Source: Hydrogenophaga pseudoflava NBRC 102511
Lineage (GTDB): Bacteria; Pseudomonadota; Gammaproteobacteria; Burkholderiales; Burkholderiaceae_C
Reading direction: 5' to 3'
Length of the DNA: 64,000 nucleotides
Assembly (NCBI RefSeq): GCF_001592285.1
Contig: NZ_BCWQ01000003.1
Coordinates: 62,001 to 126,000 of the forward strand
Shown: piece after piece, positions 25,334 to 33,701 of the stretch
How the letters are laid out: every line of letters begins with the position of its first letter
Numbering within the stretch: the first letter of the stretch is position 1
Position numbers and translations under genes: made by a program
Notes under the pieces: generated by a model
The model's database searches: none
Seen by the model: only the letters and a program-made list of their open reading frames with translations
What the model was told of the DNA's origin: nothing

Positions 25334-26340
25334 ACCGCGGTGAGGAAAGACACGCCCACGGCGCCGATGAAGCCGTCGGCCCGGCCCGGCGTGCCGGGTG
25401 GCAGCACCTGGCCGTAGTCCTTGGCCAGCACGCGCGTGACGCGGTGGCGGTGGTAGGCGCGCAGCAGCTCGCCCACGGTCACCACCTGCGGGCTCTTGTC
25501 GGCATACAGCTGCTGGTGCAGCGCGGGCAGCTGGTACCAGGGCGCGACGGGACGTTCGTGGTGCGCGTTGTGGAAGCCGAAGTTCAGCCACACCAGGTTG
25601 AGCCACTTGGCGTCCATACCCACCACGTCGCTGTAGGTGTTGGCCTGCTCGTAGGCGCGGTCGCGCACCTTGTCCTGCGGAATCGGCTTGTCGTCCAGGA
25701 TGGGGTAGGCGTCGTAGGTGTGCTGAAAACAGTCGGCAAAGCGCAGCAGGTGCACGAACAGCAGGTAGGCCAGTGCGTACAGCGCCAGCGCCTTGAGCGA
25801 CCACCATCCGAGCAGCACCCAGGCGGTCAGCCGCACCACGGCCACGCCGAGGATGCGGCCGCGCGCCGCCTTCTTGCGCTCGTCCATGAAGGGCAGGGCG
25901 ACCACGAAGCCGCGCATCACGAACTCCACCGCCGGGATGTGCAGCCACTCCAGCGCCAGCACCACGCGCCGTACCAGCGGGTGCGCGCGCAGGAAGGCCT
26001 GGTGATCGAAGGTGATGACATCGGCACGCTCGACGTGGTGGCGCATGTGCTTGCGGCGCAGGTCGTCGAAGCTGGCGTAGGCGCTGCCGTTGATCCAGCT
26101 CATGGCCACGCCCCAGCGCTCGTTGGCCTGCGGCGTGCGGAAGATGGCCTGGTGGGCGAACTCGTGGATGAAGTAGGCCGACCAGGTGAGGGTGAGCGCG
26201 ACCAGCAGCACGCCGGTGGCATTCAGCCACCAGGCGCTCTGGCCGAGCATCCAGATGCCGGCGGGCCAGCCCAGCACGGTCACCGCGAGGGCGAGCGTGT
26301 TGGGCAGCGCGCCGTCGGCGTGCCGGTACAGGGCGGGCAT
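25330..26340 (-). CDS. Membrane di-iron desaturase/hydroxylase-like protein
   Basis: A 336-residue integral membrane protein of the fatty acid desaturase superfamily. Three His boxes are clear: HEFAH at 59-63, HMRHH at 98-102 and HNAHH at 257-261, with hydrophobic helices at about 16-55 and 165-205. The superfamily also contains alkane, xylene and amine hydroxylases. Placement after the binding-protein gene in a guanidine-riboswitch operon, before two SDRs and a creatininase, argues against a lipid substrate and for hydroxylation of a guanidino compound (inference). No electron-transfer partner gene is in the operon. Confidence 0.87.
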   Translation of the reverse strand: MPALYRHADGALPNTLALAVTVLGWPAGIWMLGQSAWWLNATGVLLVALTLTWSAYFIHEFAHQAIFRTPQANERWGVAMSWINGSAYASFDDLRRKHMRHHVERADVITFDHQAFLRAHPLVRRVVLALEWLHIPAVEFVMRGFVVALPFMDERKKAARGRILGVAVVRLTAWVLLGWWSLKALALYALAYLLFVHLLRFADCFQHTYDAYPILDDKPIPQDKVRDRAYEQANTYSDVVGMDAKWLNLVWLNFGFHNAHHERPVAPWYQLPALHQQLYADKSPQVVTVGELLRAYHRHRVTRVLAKDYGQVLPPGTPGRADGFIGAVGVSFLTAV

Positions 26341-26355
26341 GACGCGCCTCGTGCC

Positions 26356-27396
26356 TTACTTGGCCAGGGCCTTGACCAGCGAAGCGTCGAAGGTCGCCTC
26401 GGTGGCCGGGATGGCGCTGATCTGGCCCTTGGCCTTGAGCAGCTGGCCGATCACCTCGCCGCTGGCGTAGTAGGAGGTGGTTTCCTTGGCCGGCAGGAAG
26501 GCCTTGGGCATCTCGGCCAGCGGGATGTTGTACACGCCGCTCATCTGTTCCTTGGCTTCCTTGGCCGAGACACCCATGAACTTGCCGATGATCTTGGCGG
26601 CCTCGTCGGGCTTGGCCTTCATGTAGGCCATGCCGTCGAGGTAGGCCTTGATGAGACCGGTGATCTCGGCCGGCTTGGCCTTGATGACCTTGTCGTCGAA
26701 CACCAGCACGTCGGCGATCAGGCCGGGCGCGTCCTTGGACGAGAACACCACCTTGAACTTTTTGCCGCCGCCCTGGCCCAGCACCTGCGACAGGCTGGGC
26801 TCGTAGGTCACGCCGATGGGCAGCTGGCCCGAGGCCATCGCGGCGGGCACGGCTTCGGGCGTCATGCTGACGGGGCTGATGTCCTTCTCGCCCAGGCCGT
26901 TGATCTTGAGCGCGTAGGACAGCAGGAAGTCGCTCGGCGAGAGCGGGTTGTAGCCCACCTTCTTGCCCTTGAAGTCCTTGACCGACTGGATGGACGCGTC
27001 GGCCACGATGGCGTCGCCGCCGTTGGAGTAGTCGATGGGCATGACCACCTTCATGGCCTTGCCGGCCGCCACCTGGCCGACCACCTGGTCGTAGGTCAGC
27101 ATGCCGCCGTCGACCGCGCCGGACGCGATGGCGGGCGGGATCAGCGCCGGGTCGGTGAAGACCTGCAGCGAGACCTTGAGGTTGTACTTCTTGAACAGGT
27201 CCAGCGACTCGGCCACGTAGAACGGGCCGTAGCCGATCCACACCACGGTGGCGATCTTCATGTTGGTGGGGGCGGCCATCGCGGCGGCCGTGGCCAGCGA
27301 GAGCGCCACGCCCAGCGCGGGCTTGAACAGCCGGCCGAGCAGGGACGACGAAGGGGTGGACGCTGCGGGAGAGGAGAAGAGACCAGCCAGTTTCAT
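26356..27396 (-). CDS. ABC transporter substrate-binding protein, NMT1/NitT-TauT type
   Basis: A 346-residue periplasmic binding protein. The N-terminus has a signal peptide (LGVALSLATAAAMAA, cleavage near AMA-AP), then MKIATVVWIGYGPFYVAESLDLF, typical of the NMT1/SsuA fold, and a hinge region GAVDGGMLTYDQVVGQVAAG. The start at 27396 has GGAG six bases upstream; ATG 27408 would add four residues. First gene after guanidine-I riboswitch 2. No permease or ATPase follows, while riboswitch operon 1 has both and no binding protein, so they probably form one importer. Confidence 0.9.
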   Translation of the reverse strand: MKLAGLFSSPAASTPSSSLLGRLFKPALGVALSLATAAAMAAPTNMKIATVVWIGYGPFYVAESLDLFKKYNLKVSLQVFTDPALIPPAIASGAVDGGMLTYDQVVGQVAAGKAMKVVMPIDYSNGGDAIVADASIQSVKDFKGKKVGYNPLSPSDFLLSYALKINGLGEKDISPVSMTPEAVPAAMASGQLPIGVTYEPSLSQVLGQGGGKKFKVVFSSKDAPGLIADVLVFDDKVIKAKPAEITGLIKAYLDGMAYMKAKPDEAAKIIGKFMGVSAKEAKEQMSGVYNIPLAEMPKAFLPAKETTSYYASGEVIGQLLKAKGQISAIPATEATFDASLVKALAK

Positions 27397-27445
27397 GTGA
27401 AGCTCCATGTGGTGTGGGACGGGCGCAGGAGAGACGATCTGATGT

Positions 27446-27540
27446 CGTTCTCCCGGGCTTTTGTCCCTCCGTGGAGCCTGCGATGAGGCCGGCCCACTCT
27501 CGGACCAGACCCTGCGCTGCCGCAGACGGAACCCTAGTGG
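27446..27540 (-). promoter_or_regulatory. Guanidine-I (ykkC) riboswitch 2
   Basis: On the minus strand the same conserved blocks occur as in riboswitch 1: CTAGGGTTCCG at 27537-27527, CTGGTCCGAGAG at 27508-27497 and GGGACAAAAGCCCGGGAGA at 27467-27449. The peripheral stems differ from copy 1 and the whole aptamer is more compact (about 95 rather than 119 bases), so this is not a recent exact duplication. The aptamer ends about 50 bases upstream of the binding-protein ATG. It places the desaturase-SDR-creatininase operon under guanidine control. Confidence 0.93.
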
Positions 27541-27733
27541 ACCTACGCACGAGCCGCTGCAACCACCGGTCACAGACCGCTCATCCATGCTGATACCCCC
27601 CAATGCATGGAGCGTGCCAGGGTTGGCGGGGCCTTTGAACGCGCACGACGCACCAAAGCGCGACAGAAACCGGTCGGCGCGGGCCACTCATGAACAGACT
27701 TGGTGCGCCGGACCCTGGCGCACCGGGTGGCGC
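27541..27733. other. Intergenic region upstream of riboswitch 2
   Basis: About 190 bases between the riboswitch and the end of the UbiB-type gene. It should contain the promoter of operon 2 reading leftward. I see no unambiguous -35/-10 pair and no terminator hairpin for the UbiB-type gene. Confidence 0.35.
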
Positions 27734-29434
27734 TCAGTCGTCGCCCAGGTCCTTGCCGTGGCTGCTGCGCCAGATGGCGCGCACCAGCCACAGGCCGCCG
27801 GCAAACGCGCTGGCAAAGCCGATGAAGCCGAACGCCGGCAAGCCAAACAGGGTCGGTCCACCCTGCACCGTCATCACGATCGAGGAGCCGACGATGAGCG
27901 CGGCAATGATCAGCGCCATCGCCAGCCGGTTGGCCGCGCGGTCGATCTGGTCGCCCACCCGCTTGAGGTGGGCGATGTCGATGCCCACATGCATCTTGCC
28001 GCGGCGCGCATTGCGCAGCAGCCGCGTGACGTCGTCGGGCAGCTGCTCGGCCACCGAGAGCACCCGGCGCAGCGTCTTCCAGGCCCGCGTGGCCATGGCC
28101 TTGGGCTGGTAGCGCGCGCGCACCACCTGCTTGAGCAGGGGCAGCGCCTCGCTGGTCATGTGGAAGTCCGGGTCCAGCCCGCGACCCATGCCTTCGAGCG
28201 TGATGAAGGCCTTGATCAGCAGCGCCAGGTCGGACGGCAGGCCCAGCTGGTGGCCGCGCAGGATGCCCGTCACGTCGCCCAGCATCTGGCCCAGGTTGAG
28301 CTCGGCCAGCGGCGCGCCGTGGTACTGGTCGACGAAGGTCTCGATCTCGGTTTCCAGCGAGGACAGGTTGGCGGTGTGCGCGTCGCCGGCCCAGTCCAGC
28401 AGCACGTCGGCCACGGTGCGCGGGTCGCGCTCGACCAGGCCCATCAGCAGCTGCAGCAGCTCCTCGCGGCGGCGCGCCGAGAGGCGGCCGACCATGCCGA
28501 AGTCGATGAAGGCGATGCGGTTGTCCGGCAGGTAGAACACGTTCCCGGGGTGCGGGTCGGCGTGGAACAGACCGTCCTGCACGATCTGCTTGAGCACCGC
28601 CTGGGCGCCGCGGCGCGCCAGCAGGGCGCGGTCCAGCCCGGTTTCGTCGAGCTGGGCCAGCTCGTGGCCTGCGATGCCCTGGACGAAGTCCTGCACGTTC
28701 ACGCGCGCGCGGGTGAAGTCCCAGTGCACCCTGGGCACCACGATCCAGGGCAGGCCAGCCATGTTGGTGGCAATGCGCTCGGCGTTGCGGCACTCGCTGG
28801 CCAGGTCCAGTTCGCGGCGCAGCGACTGCGCCAGCTCGCGCACCAGCTGCTGCGGGCGGTAGGGCTTGAGGGCGGGCAGCTCGGCCTCGGCCAGCGCCGC
28901 CAGGCGGCCCATCAGCCGCAGGTCGGCCTCGATGGTGCGGTCGATACCCGGGCGGCGGATCTTGACCACCACCTCGGTGCCGTCGTGCAGCTGGGCGCGG
29001 TGCACCTGCGCGATGGAGGCCGCCGCCAGCGGTTCGGTGTCGAAGCGCGCGAACACCGCCTCGGGCTCGCCGCCCAGGTCTTCGCGCAGCTGCGGCCGAA
29101 GCTCGTCCAGCGGCAGGCCGGGCACGTTGCTGTGCAGCTTCTCGAACTCGGCGATGTACTCGGGGCCGAACAGGTCGGCGCGCCCGGCGAGGATCTGGCC
29201 CAGCTTGACAAAGGTCGGCCCCAGCTCTTCGAGCACCAGGCGCAGCTGCACCGGCGGCTCCAGCTTCGCCAGGTCGGCCGCGTGCTCCCAGCGCAGCGCG
29301 TGGCCGGCGCGCTCCAGCCGGTCGGCCAGGCCCAGCCGGCGCACGCTGTCGCCGAAGCCGTGGCGGATGAGCACACCCAGAATCTGGTTGAGGCGGCCCA
29401 TGTCGCGGGCCGAACCCAGGGTTTCGATCAGCAT
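27734..29434 (-). CDS. ubiB: ABC1/UbiB-family atypical kinase
   Basis: A 566-residue protein of the ABC1/ADCK/UbiB kinase-like family required for ubiquinone synthesis. The family KxGQ motif is in FVKLGQILAGR, the Ala-rich loop in AAASIAQVHRAQL, and the catalytic region in DGLFHADPHPGNVFYL and FIDFGMVGRL. Two C-terminal membrane helices (ALIIAALIVGSSIVM; FGFIGFASAFAGGLWLV) anchor it. Length matches UbiB (about 545). It is not near other ubi genes; the gene name is given by family and could be a paralogue. Confidence 0.87.
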   Translation of the reverse strand: MLIETLGSARDMGRLNQILGVLIRHGFGDSVRRLGLADRLERAGHALRWEHAADLAKLEPPVQLRLVLEELGPTFVKLGQILAGRADLFGPEYIAEFEKLHSNVPGLPLDELRPQLREDLGGEPEAVFARFDTEPLAAASIAQVHRAQLHDGTEVVVKIRRPGIDRTIEADLRLMGRLAALAEAELPALKPYRPQQLVRELAQSLRRELDLASECRNAERIATNMAGLPWIVVPRVHWDFTRARVNVQDFVQGIAGHELAQLDETGLDRALLARRGAQAVLKQIVQDGLFHADPHPGNVFYLPDNRIAFIDFGMVGRLSARRREELLQLLMGLVERDPRTVADVLLDWAGDAHTANLSSLETEIETFVDQYHGAPLAELNLGQMLGDVTGILRGHQLGLPSDLALLIKAFITLEGMGRGLDPDFHMTSEALPLLKQVVRARYQPKAMATRAWKTLRRVLSVAEQLPDDVTRLLRNARRGKMHVGIDIAHLKRVGDQIDRAANRLAMALIIAALIVGSSIVMTVQGGPTLFGLPAFGFIGFASAFAGGLWLVRAIWRSSHGKDLGDD

Positions 29435-29613
29435 GGGGGCATCATAGGATGGAAGGTGGCCTGCTCAGGTGAGACGCAACCTTTCGTCCGGCAGCGGGTG
29501 GATCCCGCCCTGGTCAACTCCAAGCTCATAGAACAGCGGCTTTTTGTCTCTTCTGGATGTGCCGGGTATCCACATACAGCTCAGACGGCTCGTCCTGCGA
29601 GATGAAAGCCGGC

Positions 29614-29871
29614 CTAGGTGGACAGAAGTTCAACGAGCTTCTTCCGAATCCACTGCTCGGATTGTTCGCCGAGATCTCTTCCGCGTGGCCTACAACGATC
29701 AGCTAGACAAATAGCAAGACATTCCACCCGAATGGCTTCCAGCGATGGGTCTTCGATGGGACGGGCAAGAAAAACATCAAAGGCGTCGTGGGCGCCAGAG
29801 TCGTCTAGGTCGAGAACATTGCGGAGAGCGTCTTCCACGTCCTGCTTCGTAAGGCGTACGGTCTTTTGCAT
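29614..29871 (-). CDS. Small AT-richer orphan protein
   Basis: An 85-residue acidic protein beginning MQKTVRLTKQDVEDALRNVL, mostly helical, with no membrane segment. Region 29457-30000 is AT-richer than both flanks, hinting at acquired sequence. No strong ribosome binding site precedes the ATG. The length, acidity and DAFDVFLARPIEDP core are reminiscent of small immunity-type proteins but I recognise no family. Coding status probable, not certain. Confidence 0.5.
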   Translation of the reverse strand: MQKTVRLTKQDVEDALRNVLDLDDSGAHDAFDVFLARPIEDPSLEAIRVECLAICLADRCRPRGRDLGEQSEQWIRKKLVELLST

Positions 29872-30005
29872 CTATGTTGACCTATTTGTCAGAACGCAAG
29901 AGAACCACCATCTTGGCCGTAGAACCCAGTCGCATAACCCCCCCGAAGATTGTTTGACATCAACCCAGCGACGCATCTTACTGAGTGCATGAAAAGGCTT
30001 AACCC

Positions 30006-31535
30006 TCACCGCAACGCCAGCGATTCCCGCTTCCACGCCGCGTCCGGCCAGCGGCTGAACGGTCCCAGGGCTTCGGCGTCGAAGGCGGTGCGTTCGGGCG
30101 TGAGCGTCGCGAGCTTCACCACCTCGAAGCGGCGGATGGTCTTGCCTTCGGCCATCGCTTCGCGCGCCACCAGCAGGCGCTGGCCACCGGGTTCCCAGCC
30201 AGCGAATTCGGCGTAGCCGGTGCCGGGTTGCAGCGCGGCCGGCGGCAGCACCTGCACGCCCCAGCCGCCCGCGTCCTTCTTGAACACCCACAGCTCGCGC
30301 CAGCCGTCGACCGGCTGCACCGCGAGCGCGAGCGCCGTGCCTTCGCGGTTGGGCGCGGCCGAGGCGGCCCAGACCTGGCCCCAGCTGCAGCGCTCGGCCA
30401 GCGCGGGGGCGTCGGCCTTCGCTTTCGGGTCGCGCAGGCCCACGCAGGTCTGGCCGTCGTCGGCGCGGCGGGTGGCAACGGTGAGGCGGCCAGTCGTGGC
30501 GACGGCGGGCGCGGCGGCCCAGCGCACGGCGTTGACGCGCACGGCGGCGGCGTGGAAGCGGGCGAGGTCGTCGTCGACCAGTTCGGCCTTCTCGATGCGG
30601 CCGATGGCGTCGATGGCCTGCTGCGCAGCGCTGCGCGCGGTGTCGGCGCTGTCGCGCTGGGCGCGGGCGTAGGCGATGCGGCTCCAGACTTCGGCCTGCC
30701 GCGTCGCCAGTCGGGCGCGCCAGTGGGGCGGGAGCGAGGGTGCGTCGGCGCGGGCCAGCAGGTCGGCCAGGCCTTCGTCCAGCGCCTCGCGGTCGGCGAT
30801 GCGGGCCGGCTGCTCCAGGCACTCGGCGCGGGTCAACGCCAGCGCGGCGCGGGCCTTGTGTTCGGCACTGGCGGCGGGCATGGCGAGCAGGCGGCGGAAG
30901 GCGTCGCCGTCGTAGCAGACGTTCATGCGGCTGTCGTGCTCTCTTGTGATCAGTTGCACGCCGTGGCGACGCGCGATGTCCAGGTGCGCGGTCAGCAGCG
31001 GGTCGTCGGCGCGGCCGGCGCCGGCTGTGGCGCGTTCGGCCAAGCGCTCGGCCTGGCGGCCGATGGCGTCCATCACGGCTGCGCCCTGCGGCCCCTGCAG
31101 CGCGGCGGCGGGCAGGGCCTGGATGGCGGCGGCGGCCAGCGCCAGGCCCAGCGGCTCGGCGCCGGGCTGTTCGCTCACGAAGTCGAGCAGGGCCAGCAGC
31201 TGCGGCGCCTCGGCCGCGTCGCCGGCCACGCGCATCAGCTGCGTGGCGCGCACATAGCCGCCGCGCTCACGGTGGTGGTCCCACACCTGCAGGAAGTCGC
31301 CCCGGGCGCCGCGGATCTCCAGCGCCTCGCCTCGCCAGAGCAGGGTCTGGCTGGCGGCGCTCTCGCTCGGCGCGGCGCGCAGGGCGACCTTGTCGCGCGT
31401 CACCAGGCCGACGGCGGCGGCGGGTGCGGAGGTCGCAGCGCGTGCAGCGGCGGTGTAGAGCGTGGCGGCCAGCGCGATGGCCAGCGTGCCGGCCCAGAGG
31501 TAGCGCGCCCAGCGGGTCTTCGGTCCGAGGCCCAT
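30006..31535 (-). CDS. Secreted/anchored SH3-domain protein
   Basis: A 509-residue protein starting MGLGPKTRWARYLWAGTLAI, with a hydrophobic signal/anchor at about 10-35 ending AARAATSA. Residues about 45-105 form an SH3_3-type domain (VALRAAPSESAASQTLLWRGEALEIRG). The rest is Ala-rich helical sequence followed by a beta-rich C-terminus with WELL-type repeats (ELWVFKKDAGGWGV). GGGAG stands seven bases before the ATG, chosen over an upstream in-frame start inside the SPFH gene. One base separates it from the SPFH stop, so the two are co-translated. Periplasmic role, function unknown. Confidence 0.75.
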   Translation of the reverse strand: MGLGPKTRWARYLWAGTLAIALAATLYTAAARAATSAPAAAVGLVTRDKVALRAAPSESAASQTLLWRGEALEIRGARGDFLQVWDHHRERGGYVRATQLMRVAGDAAEAPQLLALLDFVSEQPGAEPLGLALAAAAIQALPAAALQGPQGAAVMDAIGRQAERLAERATAGAGRADDPLLTAHLDIARRHGVQLITREHDSRMNVCYDGDAFRRLLAMPAASAEHKARAALALTRAECLEQPARIADREALDEGLADLLARADAPSLPPHWRARLATRQAEVWSRIAYARAQRDSADTARSAAQQAIDAIGRIEKAELVDDDLARFHAAAVRVNAVRWAAAPAVATTGRLTVATRRADDGQTCVGLRDPKAKADAPALAERCSWGQVWAASAAPNREGTALALAVQPVDGWRELWVFKKDAGGWGVQVLPPAALQPGTGYAEFAGWEPGGQRLLVAREAMAEGKTIRRFEVVKLATLTPERTAFDAEALGPFSRWPDAAWKRESLALR

Positions 31536-31536
31536 C

Positions 31537-32838
31537 TCATTGCTCCCCGTGGTCGCCGGCCAGCTCGTCGTCGCGCGATGCCGCTGCGACGTTGCCAATG
31601 AGGTTGTTGCCGATGAAGCCGTTGCTGTTCGGCGGCGCGATGATCACCTGCACCTTGTCGCTCAGGCGGTCGGCCATGGTCTTCTGGATCAGCAGCGGGT
31701 GCCTGGTGATGAGCGCGCCTTCGAGCGCCATCTGTTCGGCGTTGACCTTGCCGATGTTCCTGAGGCGGTAGGCCTCGGCGTCGGCCAGCTTCTGGCGCGC
31801 TTCGGCCTCGCCCTCGGCCTCGATGCGGCGCGCCTGGGCCGCGCCCTCGGCCTGTTTGACGCGCGAGACGCGCGCGGCCTCGGCTTCGAGCTGGCGCTGT
31901 TCGATCTGGCGCTGCTTGAGCGGCAGCACGTGTTTCATCGCCTCTTCCTGCGCCTTGGCCGCGATCACCTGTTCGCGCGCCGCGGCCTCGGCCGCGACCT
32001 CGCGCCGCGCCTTCTCGGCGGCCGCGGTGAGTTCACTTTCCTTCACCTGCTTCTCGCGCAGCTCCAGCGTGTAGCGCATCTTCTCGGCCGACAGGCCTTC
32101 GGTCAGCAGCACCTCCATGCCGCGGCGGTAGTCCTCGGGCAGGTCGATCTGGCCGATGTGCACCGAACGCAGCAGCAGGCCGTCGGCCCTGAGGCGCTCG
32201 CGGATCTGGGTCTCGATGTCCTGTTCGATCTGGGCGCGCTGCGACGAGAAGATCTCGCGCACCGTGTGGCGCGCGACGATCTTGTAGACCGTGGCCTGCA
32301 CGGCGGGTTCGATGATCTGGCCGTCGATGTCCTTCGGGTAGCTCATGGCCTGGGCACCGCCGATGCGCGAGGGGTCGATGGCGTAGCGCACCCGCAGGTC
32401 CATGCCGATGGACAGGCCTTCCACCGTCTGGGCCGGCGCGGCGCCGTCGGCGGTGGCCATGGCCGCCGCAGTCCAGCTGCGGTCCTGCAGCGAGAGGGTG
32501 GCGAGCTGGTGCAGGCCGGGCCAGACCCAGACCGGGCCTTCGCGCCAGACGCTGGTCTCGCCCGTCAGGTTGTTGGTGCGCACGGCCAGGTGGCCGGGCT
32601 CCAGCGGCTGCACCGGTGGGTGCTTCACGAGCGTCCAGGCGGCGCCTGCGGCGACGGCGGCGGTGCCCAGGGTGAGCAGCACGGGGCGCAGGCCGACGCT
32701 GGGCATGGGGCGCATCGGGCGCAGCGGGGGTGTGGAGCCCTCGTCGCCCTCTTCGGTGGCGGCGGCGCGGTCCCCGCGCAGCCATTGGGCCAGCGCCAGG
32801 CGGGTGGAACGGGTGAGGGTCTTGAGTCGGTGCAGCAT
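31537..32838 (-). CDS. SPFH/Band 7 (prohibitin-like) membrane protein
   Basis: A 433-residue protein with a single N-terminal membrane segment (PVLLTLGTAAVAAGAAWTLV, about 50-70), an SPFH domain (LEPGHLAVRTNNLTGE to VHIGQIDLPEDYRRG) and a long charged coiled coil from about 260 to 390 rich in Glu, Ala, Arg and Gln. Such proteins scaffold membrane microdomains or protease complexes. Its partner is probably the SH3-domain protein encoded one base downstream. AGGACCCC-type sequence precedes the ATG, no strong ribosome binding site otherwise. Confidence 0.85.
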   Translation of the reverse strand: MLHRLKTLTRSTRLALAQWLRGDRAAATEEGDEGSTPPLRPMRPMPSVGLRPVLLTLGTAAVAAGAAWTLVKHPPVQPLEPGHLAVRTNNLTGETSVWREGPVWVWPGLHQLATLSLQDRSWTAAAMATADGAAPAQTVEGLSIGMDLRVRYAIDPSRIGGAQAMSYPKDIDGQIIEPAVQATVYKIVARHTVREIFSSQRAQIEQDIETQIRERLRADGLLLRSVHIGQIDLPEDYRRGMEVLLTEGLSAEKMRYTLELREKQVKESELTAAAEKARREVAAEAAAREQVIAAKAQEEAMKHVLPLKQRQIEQRQLEAEAARVSRVKQAEGAAQARRIEAEGEAEARQKLADAEAYRLRNIGKVNAEQMALEGALITRHPLLIQKTMADRLSDKVQVIIAPPNSNGFIGNNLIGNVAAASRDDELAGDHGEQ

Positions 32839-33005
32839 GGGGTCCTCCGGGTGTTGTGGCTGGCGTTCCCAACCGCGGGTTCGCCATGCCCTGCATCGTT
32901 CCCAAGACGCGCGGAAGTCTCAATGCGGCCAGCGGGCGGGTTTGCCGCCGGCCCCGGAAGAAATACTCACAGGGGCCCATTCCGGGCCGCTTCGATAATC
33001 GGCCC

Positions 33006-33701
33006 ATGCCCACCGTTGCCGTGATCGAAGACGACCGCCCCACCAGCGACCAGCTGGCCGGCTGGATCCAGGCCGCCCGCCCCGAACTGACCGTGCACCA
33101 GTGGTTCGACCGCGACAGCGCCGAGGCCGCGCTGGCCCGCGAGCGCTACGAGCTGGTGGTGCTGGACATCGAGCTGGGCCGTGAGCGGCACGCGGGCGTG
33201 GCCATCATCAACACCATCAACAAGCTGCACCAGGGCACGCCGGTGCTGGTGGTCTCGGCCATGCCGGCCGCCATCTACCGCAGCATCATGAAGGCGCTGG
33301 ACGCCTGGGATTACCTGCAGAAGACCACCTTCGACGAGGCCGAGTTCGTCGAGACCTTCCTGGACATCCTGCGCAGCGCGCGGGCGCAGAAGGGCGCGGC
33401 GCCGGTGGCCGCGGCCGACGAGGAACTGAGCCTGGACCCGCTGTGGCAGCGCTCGCCCACCTGGCGCGGCCAGCGCATCAACCTGCCGCTGACCGCGCAG
33501 CGCATCCTGGCCGTGCTGGTGCAGCACAAGGGCCAGACGGTGAGCTACGAGGACCTGTTCGAGGTGGTCAAGAGCGGGCGCAACCGCGACAACGTGCGCA
33601 AGCACGTGAGCGCGATCCGCGACGCGTTCCGCGACCTCGACCCGGGCTTCGACGCCATTGAAAACGTGCCGATGCGCGGCTTCCGCTGGTCACGGCCGTG
33701 A
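33006..33701 (+). CDS. Two-component response regulator, winged-helix output
   Basis: A 231-residue regulator. The receiver domain shows the acidic pair in VIEDDRPT, the phospho-acceptor Asp in LVVLDIELG (near 50) and a switch Ser in LVVSAMPA; the canonical Lys of the fifth strand is in YLQKTTF. A C-terminal OmpR-like winged helix (LPLTAQRILAVLVQHKGQTVSYEDLF; VRKHVSAIRDAF) binds DNA. The stop overlaps the kinase GTG by four bases, so both are translated together. The stimulus is unknown. Confidence 0.9.
   Translation: MPTVAVIEDDRPTSDQLAGWIQAARPELTVHQWFDRDSAEAALARERYELVVLDIELGRERHAGVAIINTINKLHQGTPVLVVSAMPAAIYRSIMKALDAWDYLQKTTFDEAEFVETFLDILRSARAQKGAAPVAAADEELSLDPLWQRSPTWRGQRINLPLTAQRILAVLVQHKGQTVSYEDLFEVVKSGRNRDNVRKHVSAIRDAFRDLDPGFDAIENVPMRGFRWSRP

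Noticed and set aside
27397-27687. Extended N-terminus of the binding protein to 27687
   Set aside because: The extension would translate the riboswitch aptamer. The ATG at 27396 has GGAG upstream and a normal signal peptide.
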